From: Amorphochlora amoebiformis
Lineage: Eukaryota > Cercozoa > Chlorarachniophyceae
Length of the DNA: 64,000 nucleotides
Reading direction: 5' to 3'
Assembly (NCBI GenBank): GCA_054601695.1
Contig: BAAHQB010000129.1
Span: forward strand, 372,001-436,000
This document shows, piece after piece, positions 1 to 38,845 of the stretch (the first letter of the stretch is position 1; each line of letters begins with the position of its first letter). The notes beneath the pieces were generated by a model that was not told where the DNA came from, ran no database searches, and worked only from the letters and a program-made list of their open reading frames with translations. A program made the position numbers and the translations under genes.

Positions 1-53
1 TGTATACATATATACTTATATACATATATATATATATATATATATGTATATAG

Positions 54-112
54 ATCTTAACAAAGAGAAAGAAAGCGATTTTGGAGACTCTTCTTGTCAT
101 GAAGAAACAAGG

Positions 113-182
<70 letters not shown>

Positions 183-598
183 GTGTGTGTGTAAATATAT
201 TTGTATGCTTGTGTGTGTTTGTATATATACATATAAATACATACATATATATATATATATATTATATATAAATATATATATATATATATTCATATTTGTG
301 TATGTTTGGTGTATACATATGCATATATATATAGATGTATATGTATATGTATAATATGTATTATATTATAATTTATATGTGTATTCTTTTTATATACATT
401 ACATATAGATATGTATATATATATATATATATATATAATTTATATATTTATATATGTATATTTGTACTACATATGTATGTATATAGATATGTATATATAT
501 ATATATAGATATATATATATATATGCATATGTATATATATATATATATGTATATACTGGAAGTGGAGTATAGTCGGGAGCTCCCTCTTCTTATCGAGA

Positions 599-683
<85 letters not shown>

Positions 684-730
684 GAAGTAGAGTATGGTCG
701 AGAGCTCCCTCTTCTTATCGAGATATACAC

Positions 731-804
<74 letters not shown>

Positions 805-886
805 GTACATATATATATATATATATAGACGAAGTAGAGTATGGTCGGGAGCTCCCTCTTCTTATCGAGAGGATCTCTGAACTTTG
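54..886 (+). CDS. Two candidate exons of an unidentified gene (partial, strand not certain)
   Basis: Candidate exons are 54-111 (phase 0 in, 1 out) and 829-886 (phase 1 in, 2 out). Both start after TATATAG and end before GT, and they join in frame to a helical, charged peptide with segments [12 protein letters not shown] and [17 protein letters not shown] do not recognise a family. The same islands also read openly on the minus strand: 831-876 begins after TTCAG and contains [15 protein letters not shown]. The strand is therefore a preference, not a certainty. The gene runs off the left edge, and no start or stop is assigned. Confidence 0.3.
556..723. repeat. Two truncated echoes of the 829-886 exon
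   Basis: Segments near 556-600 and 681-723 repeat about 40 bp of the island at 829-886 with a few substitutions, and then break off into TA repeat. On the plus strand they keep the TATAG acceptor side and lose the donor side. Confidence 0.75.
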
Positions 887-1079
887 GTACTATATCTATA
901 TATACATATATATACATAATATATGCATATATATACATATATATATATATAAATTATATACAAATGTATATTTACAGTATGTATGCTTCTGTGATACAAT
1001 ATGCATACATTTGCGTTCATGCAGTATAGAATATACACATATACACATCTACATATAATGGAGACCAAGAAGTATATCC

Positions 1080-1952
1080 ATTCACTTGCCTACAGACATA
1101 ACCATAAACAAAACGACTAGCGATACGAAACATACAACATGTACATACAAATACTCATACACAGATCAATGGCGAGATAAATGCTTCAATTCCCGGGGAT
1201 TCCGGGGATTCCGGGGGATTCCGGGGATTCCGGAGATTCTTGGAATTTGCAAAACACAAGCCAGATCCAGATATTGGATGATGTCGGACACAATTAATAG
1301 AATTATCGGCCATAATCAAGCTAACTATCGTATTTTTAGCCCGCAAAATTCAAGTTTTGCATGCATGATAATTTCTCAGATATCCACATCGACGAAATAA
1401 ACTGTACTACGATCTAGACGATATGAACTTAATCTGGTCTCAGTGGTCTAGCTAGTAGGCTAGCAGTTGCAGGGCCGCTAGTACTAGTACTAGTAGTAGT
1501 ATCTGGAGAATGTCCTAACATTCTAGACGTACATTATACAATTCTATCAATATACAGATACATACTCCAGATATCAGATCAGTGACCTCTAGCCAGTTAT
1601 TAGAGTTATGAGATAGCTAGACTAGAGTAGAGTTATGAGATACGAATAGCATACGACCGTGACTAGTCACCTAGAACTTTAGTCGGTCTCTGTGCACATA
1701 GAGATTAGTACTAACCCTAACCCTAACCCTAACCCAGCTCTAGAGCTAACTAGCTAACCCTAACCCTAACCCTAACCGTACACGTACTAAGACATGCTGA
1801 ATAATCTGTGAATAATCTGATCCTAGCCGTACTACACAAGCAGACGTGAGGACTCTCTCTATTCATCCAGTTCGTATTTGAATTGATCAAGTTAAGATCT
1901 CAATATGATACAAATGAATTCATCGAAGGCGACATAACGAGTACTACTAGGC
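1080..1952. other. Gene-free spacer with GGGGATTCC and telomere-type repeats
   Basis: This is unique-looking, non-microsatellite sequence downstream of the glycosyltransferase-like gene. It contains about five imperfect copies of GGGGATTCC at 1193-1242 and two short CCCTAA arrays at about 1713-1735 and 1755-1777. I see no convincing exon with paired splice sites here. Confidence 0.6.
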
Positions 1953-16823
<14,871 letters not shown>

Positions 16824-16857
16824 TATCTTTGGGCTGGGGAATGGCACAACGACGATC

Positions 16858-17850
16858 TAGGGTTAGGGTTAGGGTTAGGGTTAGGGTTAGGGTTAGGGTT
16901 AGAGCTAGGGTTAGGATAAGGGTTAGGGTTAGAGCTAGGGTTAGGGTTGGGGTTATGGTTAGGGTTAGGTTTGGGCAAAGACATAGCGTTTCCCTAGCCT
17001 TAAACCAGATCTTAACCCTTTCCCTAACCCTAACCCTCACCCTAATCCTAACCCTAACCCTAAGCCTAACCCTAATAGTCTCAACCCTAACAATAACTCA
17101 ATCCTCCCTAAGCTTTACCCAGAACCCTAACCCTAACACTAATCTTGACCTTAACCCAAACCCTGAAACAGTTCGGGTTAGATTTAAATGCAGGGTTAGG
17201 GTTTGGGTTAGGGTTAGGGTTAAGGTTAGGGTTAGGGTTAGGGTTAGGGTTGAAGTTAGGGTTAGGATTAGGGATATGAACAGGATTAGGGTAAGGATTG
17301 GATTAGGGTAAGAGTTTTGGATAGGGTGCGGTTAGATTTGGGTTAGTTTCAGTTTCAGGATTGGGATAGGGAGAGTAAGGCTAGGGTTAGGGTTAGGGTT
17401 ATGGTTAGGGTTAGGGTTAGGGTTAGGGTTAGGGTTAGGGTTAGGGTTAGGGCCAGGGATGATATTGCGATCTGTTAACCCAAGCCAATATTTACCTAAT
17501 CCTAACCCAAACTCTAAGCCTTACTCTAATTCTAGATCTCATTGCTCATGATAGGGTTAGGGTTAGGGTTAGGTTTACATTAATGGTTAGCGTTAGGGTT
17601 AAGAGTTAGGGTTAGGGTTAGGGTTAGGTTAGGGTTAGGGTTAGGGTTAGGGTTACCATGGTGTATGTTGTATTCAAGGCAAGATGCTTGGACAAAACTT
17701 CGGACTTTATTCTCGACCAGTCAGACCTTCGTTGTTTTTAGGATTAGGGTTAGGGTTAGGGTTAGGGTTAGGGTTAGTTAATCTCAATACGACTAACGCT
17801 AGGGTTAGGCCTAGTATTAGGGTTAGGGTTAGGGTTAGGGTTAGAACTCG
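16858..17850. repeat. Telomere-type repeat block with strand switches
   Basis: TTAGGG units run from 16858 to about 16975, switch to CCCTAA at about 17018-17165, and return to TTAGGG at about 17195-17460, 17550-17660 and 17740-17845. Degenerate units and short unique pieces lie between. The block is directly upstream of the glycosyltransferase-like gene, whose ATG is at 16823. Reading frames across it (VRVRVR, TLTLTL) are repeat artefacts. Confidence 0.93.
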
Positions 17851-18130
17851 GCATACCACTCGAGAAGAAAAAGGGCGAGAGGCGATGAGGATTTTGGGCT
17901 CGCAGCGATCGGGAGATATGATAGTGGTTTAATGGGGACATCACTAATGGCGTACATACTGGAGACCGAAGAGGTATGGGGGGTGAGAGCGAAGGATAGG
18001 CTGGATTGAAAATGGATGTGAATGACTTGTGTGGATATGGACGTTTTTGGGGTTGTTTGATGAATATGTTTTGATATGTATATGGGTCAAAGTTTTGTGG
18101 GTGAGTTAAGAAGACATTGAGATGTACATA
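17850..18130. other. Unique spacer between telomere block and TA repeat
   Basis: Non-repetitive sequence with moderate GC. I see no exon with paired splice sites on either strand that joins a neighbour. It may hold upstream regulatory sequence, but no motif is distinctive. Confidence 0.4.
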
Positions 18131-18140
18131 TATATATATT

Positions 18141-18236
<96 letters not shown>

Positions 18237-18339
18237 CATATGTGCACATCTACATATTTTGTACATTTACAATTTTTTTGTCTATGTACATGTTTATATA
18301 TATATATATATATATATGTGTACATTCATATATATTTAT

Positions 18340-18373
<34 letters not shown>

Positions 18374-18432
18374 ATATATATATATATATATACATACATA
18401 TAATATATATTTTTTATGTATATATATATATA

Positions 18433-18469
<37 letters not shown>

Positions 18470-18603
18470 CGTATATAAATAGATATGGCCTACCTCCAGC
18501 CTATGTTGGTTTGAGCTGATCCAAGAAATGTAATAAGTGACTAAACAGAATTATATATACATATATATATGTATATATTGGTCTATATATATATATATAT
18601 ATG

Positions 18604-18637
<34 letters not shown>

Positions 18638-18887
18638 TATATATATGCACACACATGTGTGTATATATAAATGTAGAATATATATAATGGTAATAACAAT
18701 TGAATAAAGATAATTGTATTTATTCATACATATGTACGTATTCATACATACATATATCTTTACGTATATATTTCTATTATATAGAGAAATGAGATTAGAT
18801 GAGCGAAAATATCTAGTATATTTATACATATATATCTCAATATATATATAAATATATATATATATATTTACTACTTCATATGTATAT

Positions 18888-18972
<85 letters not shown>

Positions 18973-18976
<4 letters not shown>

Positions 18977-19020
18977 TAATCACATATGTCTTTCATAGAA
19001 AAGACATATGTGATTAGATG
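18973..19020. repeat. Perfect 21-bp inverted repeat with 6-base loop
   Basis: Left arm 18973-18993 and right arm 19000-19020 are exact reverse complements (arm core TCACATATGTCTTT), separated by CATAGA. It is flanked by TA repeat on the left and the (CG)n/(GA)n block on the right. Confidence 0.92.
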
Positions 19021-19077
19021 CGCATATACATATGTATATATATATATATATATTTATATATAATATATATATAGGGG

Positions 19078-19724
<647 letters not shown>

Positions 19725-19735
19725 ATATATTTATA

Positions 19736-19772
<37 letters not shown>

Positions 19773-19803
19773 TTATACGTATACATTTTTATGATATATA
19801 TAC

Positions 19804-24110
<4,307 letters not shown>

Positions 24111-24280
24111 CTACATACACACACATATATATATATATATGTATTATATGTACATATATATATATGTGTGTGTTGTGTATACGTACATACATGCATATAT
24201 ATATATATATATATATATATAACATTTAAAATTTATATGTAACAATACATGATACGTTATATACGCTCTTTCAAAACTAC

Positions 24281-24338
<58 letters not shown>

Positions 24339-24344
24339 TTTGTG

Positions 24345-24412
<68 letters not shown>

Positions 24413-24419
24413 ATATACA

Positions 24420-25572
24420 GACTGACGAACGAAAGGAACGTGCCAGAAGACAGACGAGATAAGTAAGAGAGAAAGAAGAGACTTAGAGAGAAGAAAGAGA
24501 GAAGGGGGAGAGAAGAGAGAAGAGAGACTGAAGAGAGAGAGAAGAGAGCGAGAAGAGAAAAAGAAGAGAGAGAACAGAGATGGAAATGAGAGCGAGAAGA
24601 GAGAAGGGAGAGAGAGAGAGAGAAGAGAGAGATAAGAGAAGGAGAAGAGAGAGAGAAGAAAGCGAGAAGAGAGAAAGTGAGGGAGAAAGAGATGAGTAAA
24701 AGGAAAGTGGAGAGAAGAGAGATGAGTACAAGGAAAGTGGAGAGAGAGAGAGAGAGAAGAGAGAGAGAGAAGAGAGAGAGGGAAAAGACAGAAGAAAAAG
24801 AGAAGAGAGAGCGAAGAAAAAGAGAGCATGGACAAAGAGAGAGAGAAAAAAAAAAACGGATTGAGGGAAGAGAGTAAGTAAGATAGATAGGAGAGGAGAG
24901 AGAAAAAGAGAGAGTAAAAACGACGTCAGAAAAGAGAGAAATATAGAGAGAAGATACAGAGAGTGGGAGAGGGCGAGAGGACAGAGGGGAGAAAAGAGAG
25001 AGAGAAAGAGATAGAAAGAGAGAGAAAGAGGGAGAAAGAGAGGGAAAGAGAGAGAAGGAGAGAGAAAGAGAGGGAAAGAGAGAGAAGAGAGAGAAAGAGG
25101 GAGGAAGAGAGAGAAAGAGAGGGAAAGAGAGAGAAAGAGAGAGAAAGAGAGGGAAAGAGAGAGAAAGAGAGGGAAAGAGAGAGAAAGAGAGGGAAAGAGA
25201 GAGAAGAGAGAGGAAGAGGGAGAAGAGAGAGAAAGAGAGAGAAAGAGAGAGAAAGAGAGGGAAAGAGAGAGAAGAGAGAGGAAGAGGGAGAAAGAGAGAG
25301 AAAGAGAAAGAGAGAGAAAGAGAGAGAAAGAGGGAGAAAGAGAGAGAAAGAGAGAGAAAGAGAGAGAAAGAGAGAGAAAGAGAGAGAAAGAGAGGGAAAG
25401 AGAGAGAAAGAGAGAGAAGGGAAAGAGAGAGAAAGAGAGGGAAAGAGAGAGAAAGAGAGAGAAAGAGAGAGAAAGAGAGAGAAAGAGAGAGAAAGAGGGA
25501 GAAAGAGAGAGAAAGAGAAAGAAAGAGAGAGAAAGAGAGAGAGAAAAAGAGAGAGAGAAAGAAGATATTACA
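24420..25572. repeat. 1.1-kb homopurine GA/GAAA tract
   Basis: Almost pure purine on the plus strand (GAGAGAAA, GGGAAAGAGA units with period about 8-10). It gives a 438-residue Ser/Leu/Phe frame on minus and Glu/Arg/Lys frames on plus, neither bounded by sensible splice sites. The composition favours triplex formation. At 25575-25640 it ends in unique sequence that reads openly on minus ([16 protein letters not shown]) and could be an exon of the gene below it. Confidence 0.93.
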
Positions 25573-25681
25573 ATAATCTGTAACGATGCTAGTTTGGCAG
25601 CCTTACGTAGCGAACTAGCGGTGAAGTAACTTAGCCTATTGTACGTATGTATGTATGTATATATGTTTATATGGATATACA

Positions 25682-25762
<81 letters not shown>

Positions 25763-25802
25763 GTACATATATATGTATCTTTTTATATATTATATACATA
25801 CA

Positions 25803-25840
<38 letters not shown>

Positions 25841-25898
25841 TCTATATATATGTTAATGTATATCCTAATATGTATACATGCATGTATATATATACATG

Positions 25899-25941
<43 letters not shown>

Positions 25942-26016
25942 CATATATATGTATATATATATATATTGCACATAAAGTATCACACGTGTGATAGTTATAT
26001 TGCTAGGTATAGGCAT

Positions 26017-26057
<41 letters not shown>

Positions 26058-26326
26058 TATATAAATATTAAATGTATATATATATATATATATATTGTGG
26101 ATATATTTGTATTATTTTAAATAATCAATTTATATGCAATAGAAATATATATATTTACATCTGTATATATTTATATGCATACATAGGTACAAAAATAATA
26201 TATAATGGTATCTATATATATATATATATATATACATATATATATTGGGTGTGTGTGTGTCATTTTGTATCTATATGTATGATTAACATACATGTGTGAG
26301 TATATATATATATATATTATATATTT

Positions 26327-26409
<83 letters not shown>

Positions 26410-26445
26410 TGTACGTATATATATTTATATATATATATGTGTGTG

Positions 26446-26476
<31 letters not shown>

Positions 26477-26493
26477 AAATATAATATATATAT

Positions 26494-26656
<163 letters not shown>

Positions 26657-26681
26657 TACATATGTATAAAGTATATATAAA

Positions 26682-26841
<160 letters not shown>

Positions 26842-26842
26842 C

Positions 26843-26885
<43 letters not shown>

Positions 26886-26912
26886 ATATATATATATATA
26901 TATATATTTATT

Positions 26913-27035
<123 letters not shown>

Positions 27036-27071
27036 CTGCAAATGTGTTCATTTATTATAGGCATTCACCTA

Positions 27072-27109
<38 letters not shown>

Positions 27110-27118
27110 TTATGTTCG

Positions 27119-27241
<123 letters not shown>

Positions 27242-27250
27242 CGTAAATAA

Positions 27251-27290
<40 letters not shown>

Positions 27291-27414
27291 CATTTATACA
27301 TATAGATAAACTTATAATAATATATGTATATAATATATATATATAAACAAATAAATACATATGTACACATTATACAAAGTATCATTTAAATCCAAATAAA
27401 TCTCTATACAGATC

Positions 27415-27459
<45 letters not shown>

Positions 27460-27474
27460 ATATATTATATTTTA

Positions 27475-27570
<96 letters not shown>

Positions 27571-27583
27571 AACATATATACAA

Positions 27584-27620
<37 letters not shown>

Positions 27621-27805
27621 AGTATCATTTAGATCCATATAAATCTGTACACAGATCTATGTATATAAATATAAAACATATCATATATATATATATATAA
27701 TATGTACATACATATATATATACATATACACATATATATATATATATATACACATAATATATATATATATATATATGTATGTATATATATATATATATAT
27801 ATAAC

Positions 27806-27894
27806 CTCCACCGAACGTAAGCCCGCATCTTTCTTCAACGACATATAACTTGCTCTTCTCTACATATATATATACATATATATATAGATAAATG

Positions 27895-27941
<47 letters not shown>

Positions 27942-28077
27942 TATATATACTATATATGTATTTATATATTTATATACACATATTATATGTATTTAAATAT
28001 ACATATATATATATATATATATGTACATAATCTATGTATCAATATATTAACGTGAATATACGTATACATATACATAC

Positions 28078-28125
<48 letters not shown>

Positions 28126-28472
28126 TACATATACATATATATATAATCATATATACTTGTATGATTGTATATATATATATATATAATCATATATACTTGT
28201 ATGATTACATATATACAGGATGATGAACAAATAAGAATCAATATGTGCGTATACATTGTGTAATATAAATCACGTATTGATGTAATATATATGTATATAT
28301 ATAACATACATATTACATATATATATATATATGTATATATTCATATATATATATATATATGTATATATATGTATATATATATATTCATATATATATATAT
28401 ATAGATATATGTAGATATATACATAAATATGTGTGTGTATATATATATTCTACCTCTCAATTATTCTAAGGT

Positions 28473-28516
<44 letters not shown>

Positions 28517-28652
28517 ACATAATATATATATATACATATATATATATATATTTTACCTGTTAATAATTCGGCTTGTAAGGTAGTTAGAAAGTGAACGGGA
28601 TATCTTAATACCCCTAACACGTTTTTCACTAAGATTGCATCCAAACCCCTGA

Positions 28653-28683
<31 letters not shown>

Positions 28684-28725
28684 TAAATACATTTATACGT
28701 ATCTTGTATTATAGGCACAACAATA

Positions 28726-28783
<58 letters not shown>

Positions 28784-28800
28784 CGTATGTATGTAATGCG

Positions 28801-28843
<43 letters not shown>

Positions 28844-28932
28844 GTATTTTGATGTACATAAAAACATGATATTTATATTTGTACATATATATATATATAT
28901 ACATATATATATTTTTTTTTTATATATATATG

Positions 28933-28964
<32 letters not shown>

Positions 28965-29075
28965 TATATGTATGTATGTATACATACAGATTCAGGGCAT
29001 CTGGATGGTTATAATACGCGTTTGGACAAATATTCTATCTAAACGCAAGAATACAAGCTTTCTGTCCAAAGACAT
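27806..29075 (-). CDS. Cluster of candidate exons, possible 5' part of the PP2C-like gene
   Basis: Candidates (minus): a start exon from ATG at 29075 ([16 protein letters not shown], donor after 29028, or after 29018 in another phase), 28556-28651 (open as phase 0 to 2 or 2 to 1), a 12-nt microexon 28453-28464 (2 to 2), and 27806-27859 (open as 0 to 0, reading [15 protein letters not shown], or as 1 to 1, reading [15 protein letters not shown]). All have AG and GT edges. I could not find one phase chain linking every member to 24057-24110, and no family is recognised. Confidence 0.35.
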
Positions 29076-29134
29076 GAATAAAAAGCAATATCTACATGAG
29101 ATTATAATATTTATATTTTAGTCTATGAGTCTTG

Positions 29135-29185
<51 letters not shown>

Positions 29186-29311
29186 TTGTGTACGGAAAAC
29201 CTGTTGTAATATGAGTGTATATATGTATATACATATACATTTATATAATATATATATATATATATAAATATCTACATGAGATGTTAATATTTATATTTTA
29301 GTATATGAGTC

Positions 29312-29344
<33 letters not shown>

Positions 29345-29377
29345 ATCGTGTATGGAAAACCTGTTGTAATATGAGTA
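28990..29377. repeat. Tandemly duplicated segment
   Basis: Sequence at about 29085-29216 (ATCTACATGAGAT, then TTATATTTTAGT, then GGAAAACCTGTTGTAATATG) recurs at about 29269-29378 with few changes, separated by TA repeat. Confidence 0.75.
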
Positions 29378-29457
29378 TATATATATATATATATATATAG
29401 TGTGTGTGTGTGTTATATAAATATATATATATATATATATATGTGTAAATATGTGTA

Positions 29458-29532
<75 letters not shown>

Positions 29533-29579
29533 ATATATATAAACATTAGTATTCATGTATAGATATGTACACATATATT

Positions 29580-29939
29580 CTACCCATCCAAATCCAACTC
29601 TTCCAGAAATTTCTTCGAATTTTCCGATGAACACTCGACTTCCTCAATATCTCCCACCCTAACCTTAACTCCTAAATCCTTCAAGGCTCCAATAAGAGCC
29701 TTAGAATCAGCAGAAGATTCCGAGAACTCTCCTGGAAATTTAGAATTCGAAGAACGTTCAAAGAATTTTCCGGAATTCTTGGAATTTGACGAAGAGTTGT
29801 GGACATTTCCAAGACACGGCGAGGATTCGAAAAGGTTATGATGATTTTTAAAGAGGTTATGAGAGGTTGTGAGACGTTTTTCTAGGAGAGCGATTTTGTG
29901 CCAGTTTGAGGGGAAGAGGGAGAGCTGGCTTGCTGGAAG

Positions 29940-29973
<34 letters not shown>

Positions 29974-30036
29974 TACATATATATATTTGTGTTTATATGA
30001 ATATATAGGTTATATATAAATATGTAGTGTATTATT

Positions 30037-30085
<49 letters not shown>

Positions 30086-30164
30086 TTATATAAACATATA
30101 TCTATGTATATATATATATATATATCTACACGAGAAAGAGTATGCGCGTATGCCTTTTTATGTC

Positions 30165-30217
<53 letters not shown>

Positions 30218-30247
30218 CGTGTGTGTGTGTGTGCATACCCTAGATTC

Positions 30248-30289
<42 letters not shown>

Positions 30290-30377
30290 TACGGATATAT
30301 ATACCATAGAATCGTATGTATATAGATATATATACATATTGATATATGCTATGCAACTCAATATACGCATATAATAC

Positions 30378-30411
<34 letters not shown>

Positions 30412-30750
30412 TATTTGTATGTATACATATATATATTATATATGTGTAGAACCAGATTTGGGGTAGATTTGGAAAAGAGTTGAGGTCGAAGGCAACTCAG
30501 ATATTATCTTATTTGAGATCCTATATACGAATATACATTTATAAATCAATTCATGTATATATATATATATATATAATATATAACATATATATATATATAT
30601 ATATAATATATGTATATATATATATATATTATATATATATATATAATATATATTATATATGCACAAAAATAAAATACATATATTTATATAAGCATATATA
30701 TAAATAAAATATAATACATTTATAAATATTTATGTATATATATATATATA

Positions 30751-30787
<37 letters not shown>

Positions 30788-30817
30788 TATATAGATGTTA
30801 TGTGTATTTGTATGTAA

Positions 30818-30902
<85 letters not shown>

Positions 30903-31208
30903 CCTCACATATTTATGTATATATATGATTATTAAATACAGCTACTGTGTTTGCAAACGTTATGTACGTGATAATCCAGATGTATGTATATATAACATAA
31001 CTCCATTTATCACAATAATATTAACTGCACACATCCAGATGTATATATAACATAACTCCTTTTATCATAATAATATTAACTGCACATCCAGATGTATATA
31101 TATAACATAACTCCTTTTATCATAATAATATTAACTGCACATATCTGATTTTACAGACACACATCATTGGTTTATGCCCCATTAAATTCTGTATAATAAT
31201 ATATATGT

Positions 31209-31255
<47 letters not shown>

Positions 31256-31363
31256 TATATAGATGAATATACCGATATATATAGTTTGTGATTATATATG
31301 TTCATGTATAATACCATGTCATGAATTCCTTAGACTCATAACCTTGTCTTTTAACCTATATGT

Positions 31364-31413
<50 letters not shown>

Positions 31414-31467
31414 GTATGTACCTAAAACGGAATAATATACTGTTTAGATGGTATATGTGACAATATT

Positions 31468-31519
<52 letters not shown>

Positions 31520-31587
31520 TATGCATAAATATACATATGTGCATATCAATACACATATATATAGATATCTATGTATATATAAATACG

Positions 31588-31620
<33 letters not shown>

Positions 31621-31794
31621 TATGCATATATTTATATATGTATATGTATATATATATATATACATATATATTATAATATATATATTTATATATATATACA
31701 TACATATATGTATATATATATATATACGTATGTATAGGAATGTAACAATGTATGTACAAATATATAAATACATAAAAAATATATATATATATAC

Positions 31795-31859
<65 letters not shown>

Positions 31860-32075
31860 ATATATATATTTATGTATATATACATATATATATATATGTA
31901 TATATTATGTATTCATACATACATATACATATACATATAATATATATATATATATATATACATATTTATACATATATATATATATATATATATTATATCT
32001 ACATATCTTAGACATATACATGTTACGAAGTAGATATTGGTTTAGGTAGGTATCTATATCATGTATAGATATATT

Positions 32076-32118
<43 letters not shown>

Positions 32119-32164
32119 TAATTATAATTGTAATTATAACATTATATGCACATACATATATATG

Positions 32165-32215
<51 letters not shown>

Positions 32216-32470
32216 GTATATATATACATGTTGTTTCGAAGATATTGGTTTAGGTAGGTGTATGTGATGGCAAGCCGAACATTTAACCACATGAATCTTT
32301 TCGCTTTCAGACCTATATAGACTATGTGTCATATATACATACATATATATATATATATATATATTTTATATATATGTATATAATATGTTTATATATATAT
32401 ATATATATACAACTACATGTATATATATATATATATATATAGATATATTATAATAACTATATAAAAAAGT

Positions 32471-32529
<59 letters not shown>

Positions 32530-32631
32530 ATATATATATATATATTTATGCACACACACATATAATTAAATACACAAATATATAATACCTATATATACAC
32601 ACACATATATATATATATATATTATACATAG

Positions 32632-32662
<31 letters not shown>

Positions 32663-32728
32663 CACACATATATATGTATATATGTGTATATATGTACATG
32701 TGTATGTTATATACATATTATATATATG

Positions 32729-32791
<63 letters not shown>

Positions 32792-32832
32792 AATATATAT
32801 AAAAAAATATATACGCACATGTAGATATATAT

Positions 32833-32866
<34 letters not shown>

Positions 32867-32917
32867 ATATGTATATTTGCATATATTTATATTTAAATAT
32901 ATATATATATATATATA

Positions 32918-32954
<37 letters not shown>

Positions 32955-33060
32955 GTATATATATATATATATATAATATATATTCTGAGATATACCCTGA
33001 ACAAGTCTGAACGCGAAAGATTTTAGTGCTTAAATGCAAAATATATTAAATATATTTAAG

Positions 33061-33127
<67 letters not shown>

Positions 33128-33128
33128 C

Positions 33129-33163
<35 letters not shown>

Positions 33164-33170
33164 CATATAG

Positions 33171-33233
<63 letters not shown>

Positions 33234-33300
33234 CATATTATATCTTTATTAAGATATAATCATAAATGTATATATGTAATATTTATATATACACATATAC

Positions 33301-33346
<46 letters not shown>

Positions 33347-33472
33347 TTATATATATGTGTGAGTGTAATACGTATGTATTTGGTATATTTATGTAAATCT
33401 ATACATATAGACAGATGCACACATGTGTGATGTATATATTTATATATGTATACATATATATGCATATACTGT

Positions 33473-33520
<48 letters not shown>

Positions 33521-33678
33521 GTCTATATGTATAGATTCTCATATATATATATATATATATATATATTTGTATATGTATATATATATATATATATCTAAAT
33601 TTATACATATAGATACGTTGTAATACATATACTTACAAGCATATAGTACGTATACGAAGAGTTATAGTTAATAGCATA

Positions 33679-33720
<42 letters not shown>

Positions 33721-33738
33721 ATATATATATATGTATTA

Positions 33739-33784
<46 letters not shown>

Positions 33785-33907
33785 CATATATATATATACA
33801 TATATATAATATATAATATATATATATATATACATATATAAGAATACTTTTTGAAATCGAAGAGTGGGCGAATATGAGGAGAACCGCATATGGGACACAC
33901 GATAGAT
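29580..33907 (-). CDS. Zinc-ribbon-like protein, at least six exons (5' end missing)
   Basis: Exons (minus, high to low): 33848-33907 (phase 2 to 2), 32996-33028 (2 to 2), 32228-32312 (2 to 0), 31315-31355 (0 to 2), 30453-30520 (2 to 1) and terminal 29580-29932 (1 in, TAG stop). Phases chain without conflict. The N-terminal part holds [17 protein letters not shown] and, two exons later, [13 protein letters not shown], so a CxxC-x(about 34)-CxxC zinc ribbon spans three exons. The terminal exon begins [16 protein letters not shown] and ends in a Ser/Asn/Glu-rich tail ([15 protein letters not shown]). I do not recognise the family; an organellar or RNA-related zinc-ribbon protein is possible but is inference. 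The start exon above 33907 was not found. If the donor just before the stop were used, the gene could continue. Confidence 0.6.
30973..31140 (+). repeat. Three tandem copies of a 54-60-bp unit
   Basis: Units starting ATCCAGATGTAT, continuing AACATAACTCC and ending AATATTAACTGCAC begin at about 30974, 31031 and 31085. They are about 90% alike by eye. Confidence 0.88.
32005..32052 (-). pseudogene. Echo of the 3' half of exon 32228-32312
   Basis: The minus strand repeats CCTAAACCAATATCT and the region to the ACATGTATAT donor of the zinc-ribbon exon with small changes. The acceptor half is missing. It lies downstream of the exon in transcription order. Confidence 0.75.
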
Positions 33908-33917
33908 CTGCATGTAA

Positions 33918-33950
<33 letters not shown>

Positions 33951-33953
33951 TAC

Positions 33954-34005
<52 letters not shown>

Positions 34006-34162
34006 TGAATACATATGTGTGTGCATATCTATATGATACTTTTAGGCTTGCTATACATACTACACGTTTATACATTTATGTAGAATATATATTAACAGAA
34101 TATATATGTATACATACAAGTATATATATACACATATATACCTATACTATTATTATTATCAT

Positions 34163-34203
<41 letters not shown>

Positions 34204-34468
34204 CATGTGTGTATATATATATATATACACGTATATGTAGGTATATATACATATGGAATGATACATATATTCCTCTTTCTCTTTTCTCTGAATATATGTA
34301 CATATATATGTATATATGTATATATATATATAGTTTATATATATATACATAGATAAATATATGTACATATACATATTTTCATATACTTACATGCAATTTT
34401 TTTATTCAGTCCACATATAGTATAAATATATTAAATTACACATATATCCATACTCATAGTCCTGCGTA

Positions 34469-38568
<4,100 letters not shown>

Positions 38569-38576
38569 AATTTAAA

Positions 38577-38612
<36 letters not shown>

Positions 38613-38732
38613 CATATATATACATATATATTATATATATACACATACATATATATATATATATATGTAGACTTAGGTATAAATACACACATATAAACAT
38701 TATCCATAATTACCCATAAATAACATGTACCT

Positions 38733-38783
<51 letters not shown>

Positions 38784-38845
38784 TATATACATACCTATTT
38801 GTACACACATACCTTTCTTATCGTCTACAGAAGAGGTAACTGTGG

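Noticed and set aside
16858-17311. 160-residue Val/Arg and Thr/Leu frame
   Set aside because: Translation of TTAGGG/CCCTAA units.
18485-18816. Plus-strand islands reading YGLPPAYV and [10 protein letters not shown]
   Set aside because: Splice edges exist but the phases do not join each other or a neighbour; too short to support a gene.
24483-25799. 438-residue Ser/Leu/Phe frame on minus and Glu/Arg frames on plus
   Set aside because: Homopurine repeat read in both directions; no splice-bounded or family evidence.
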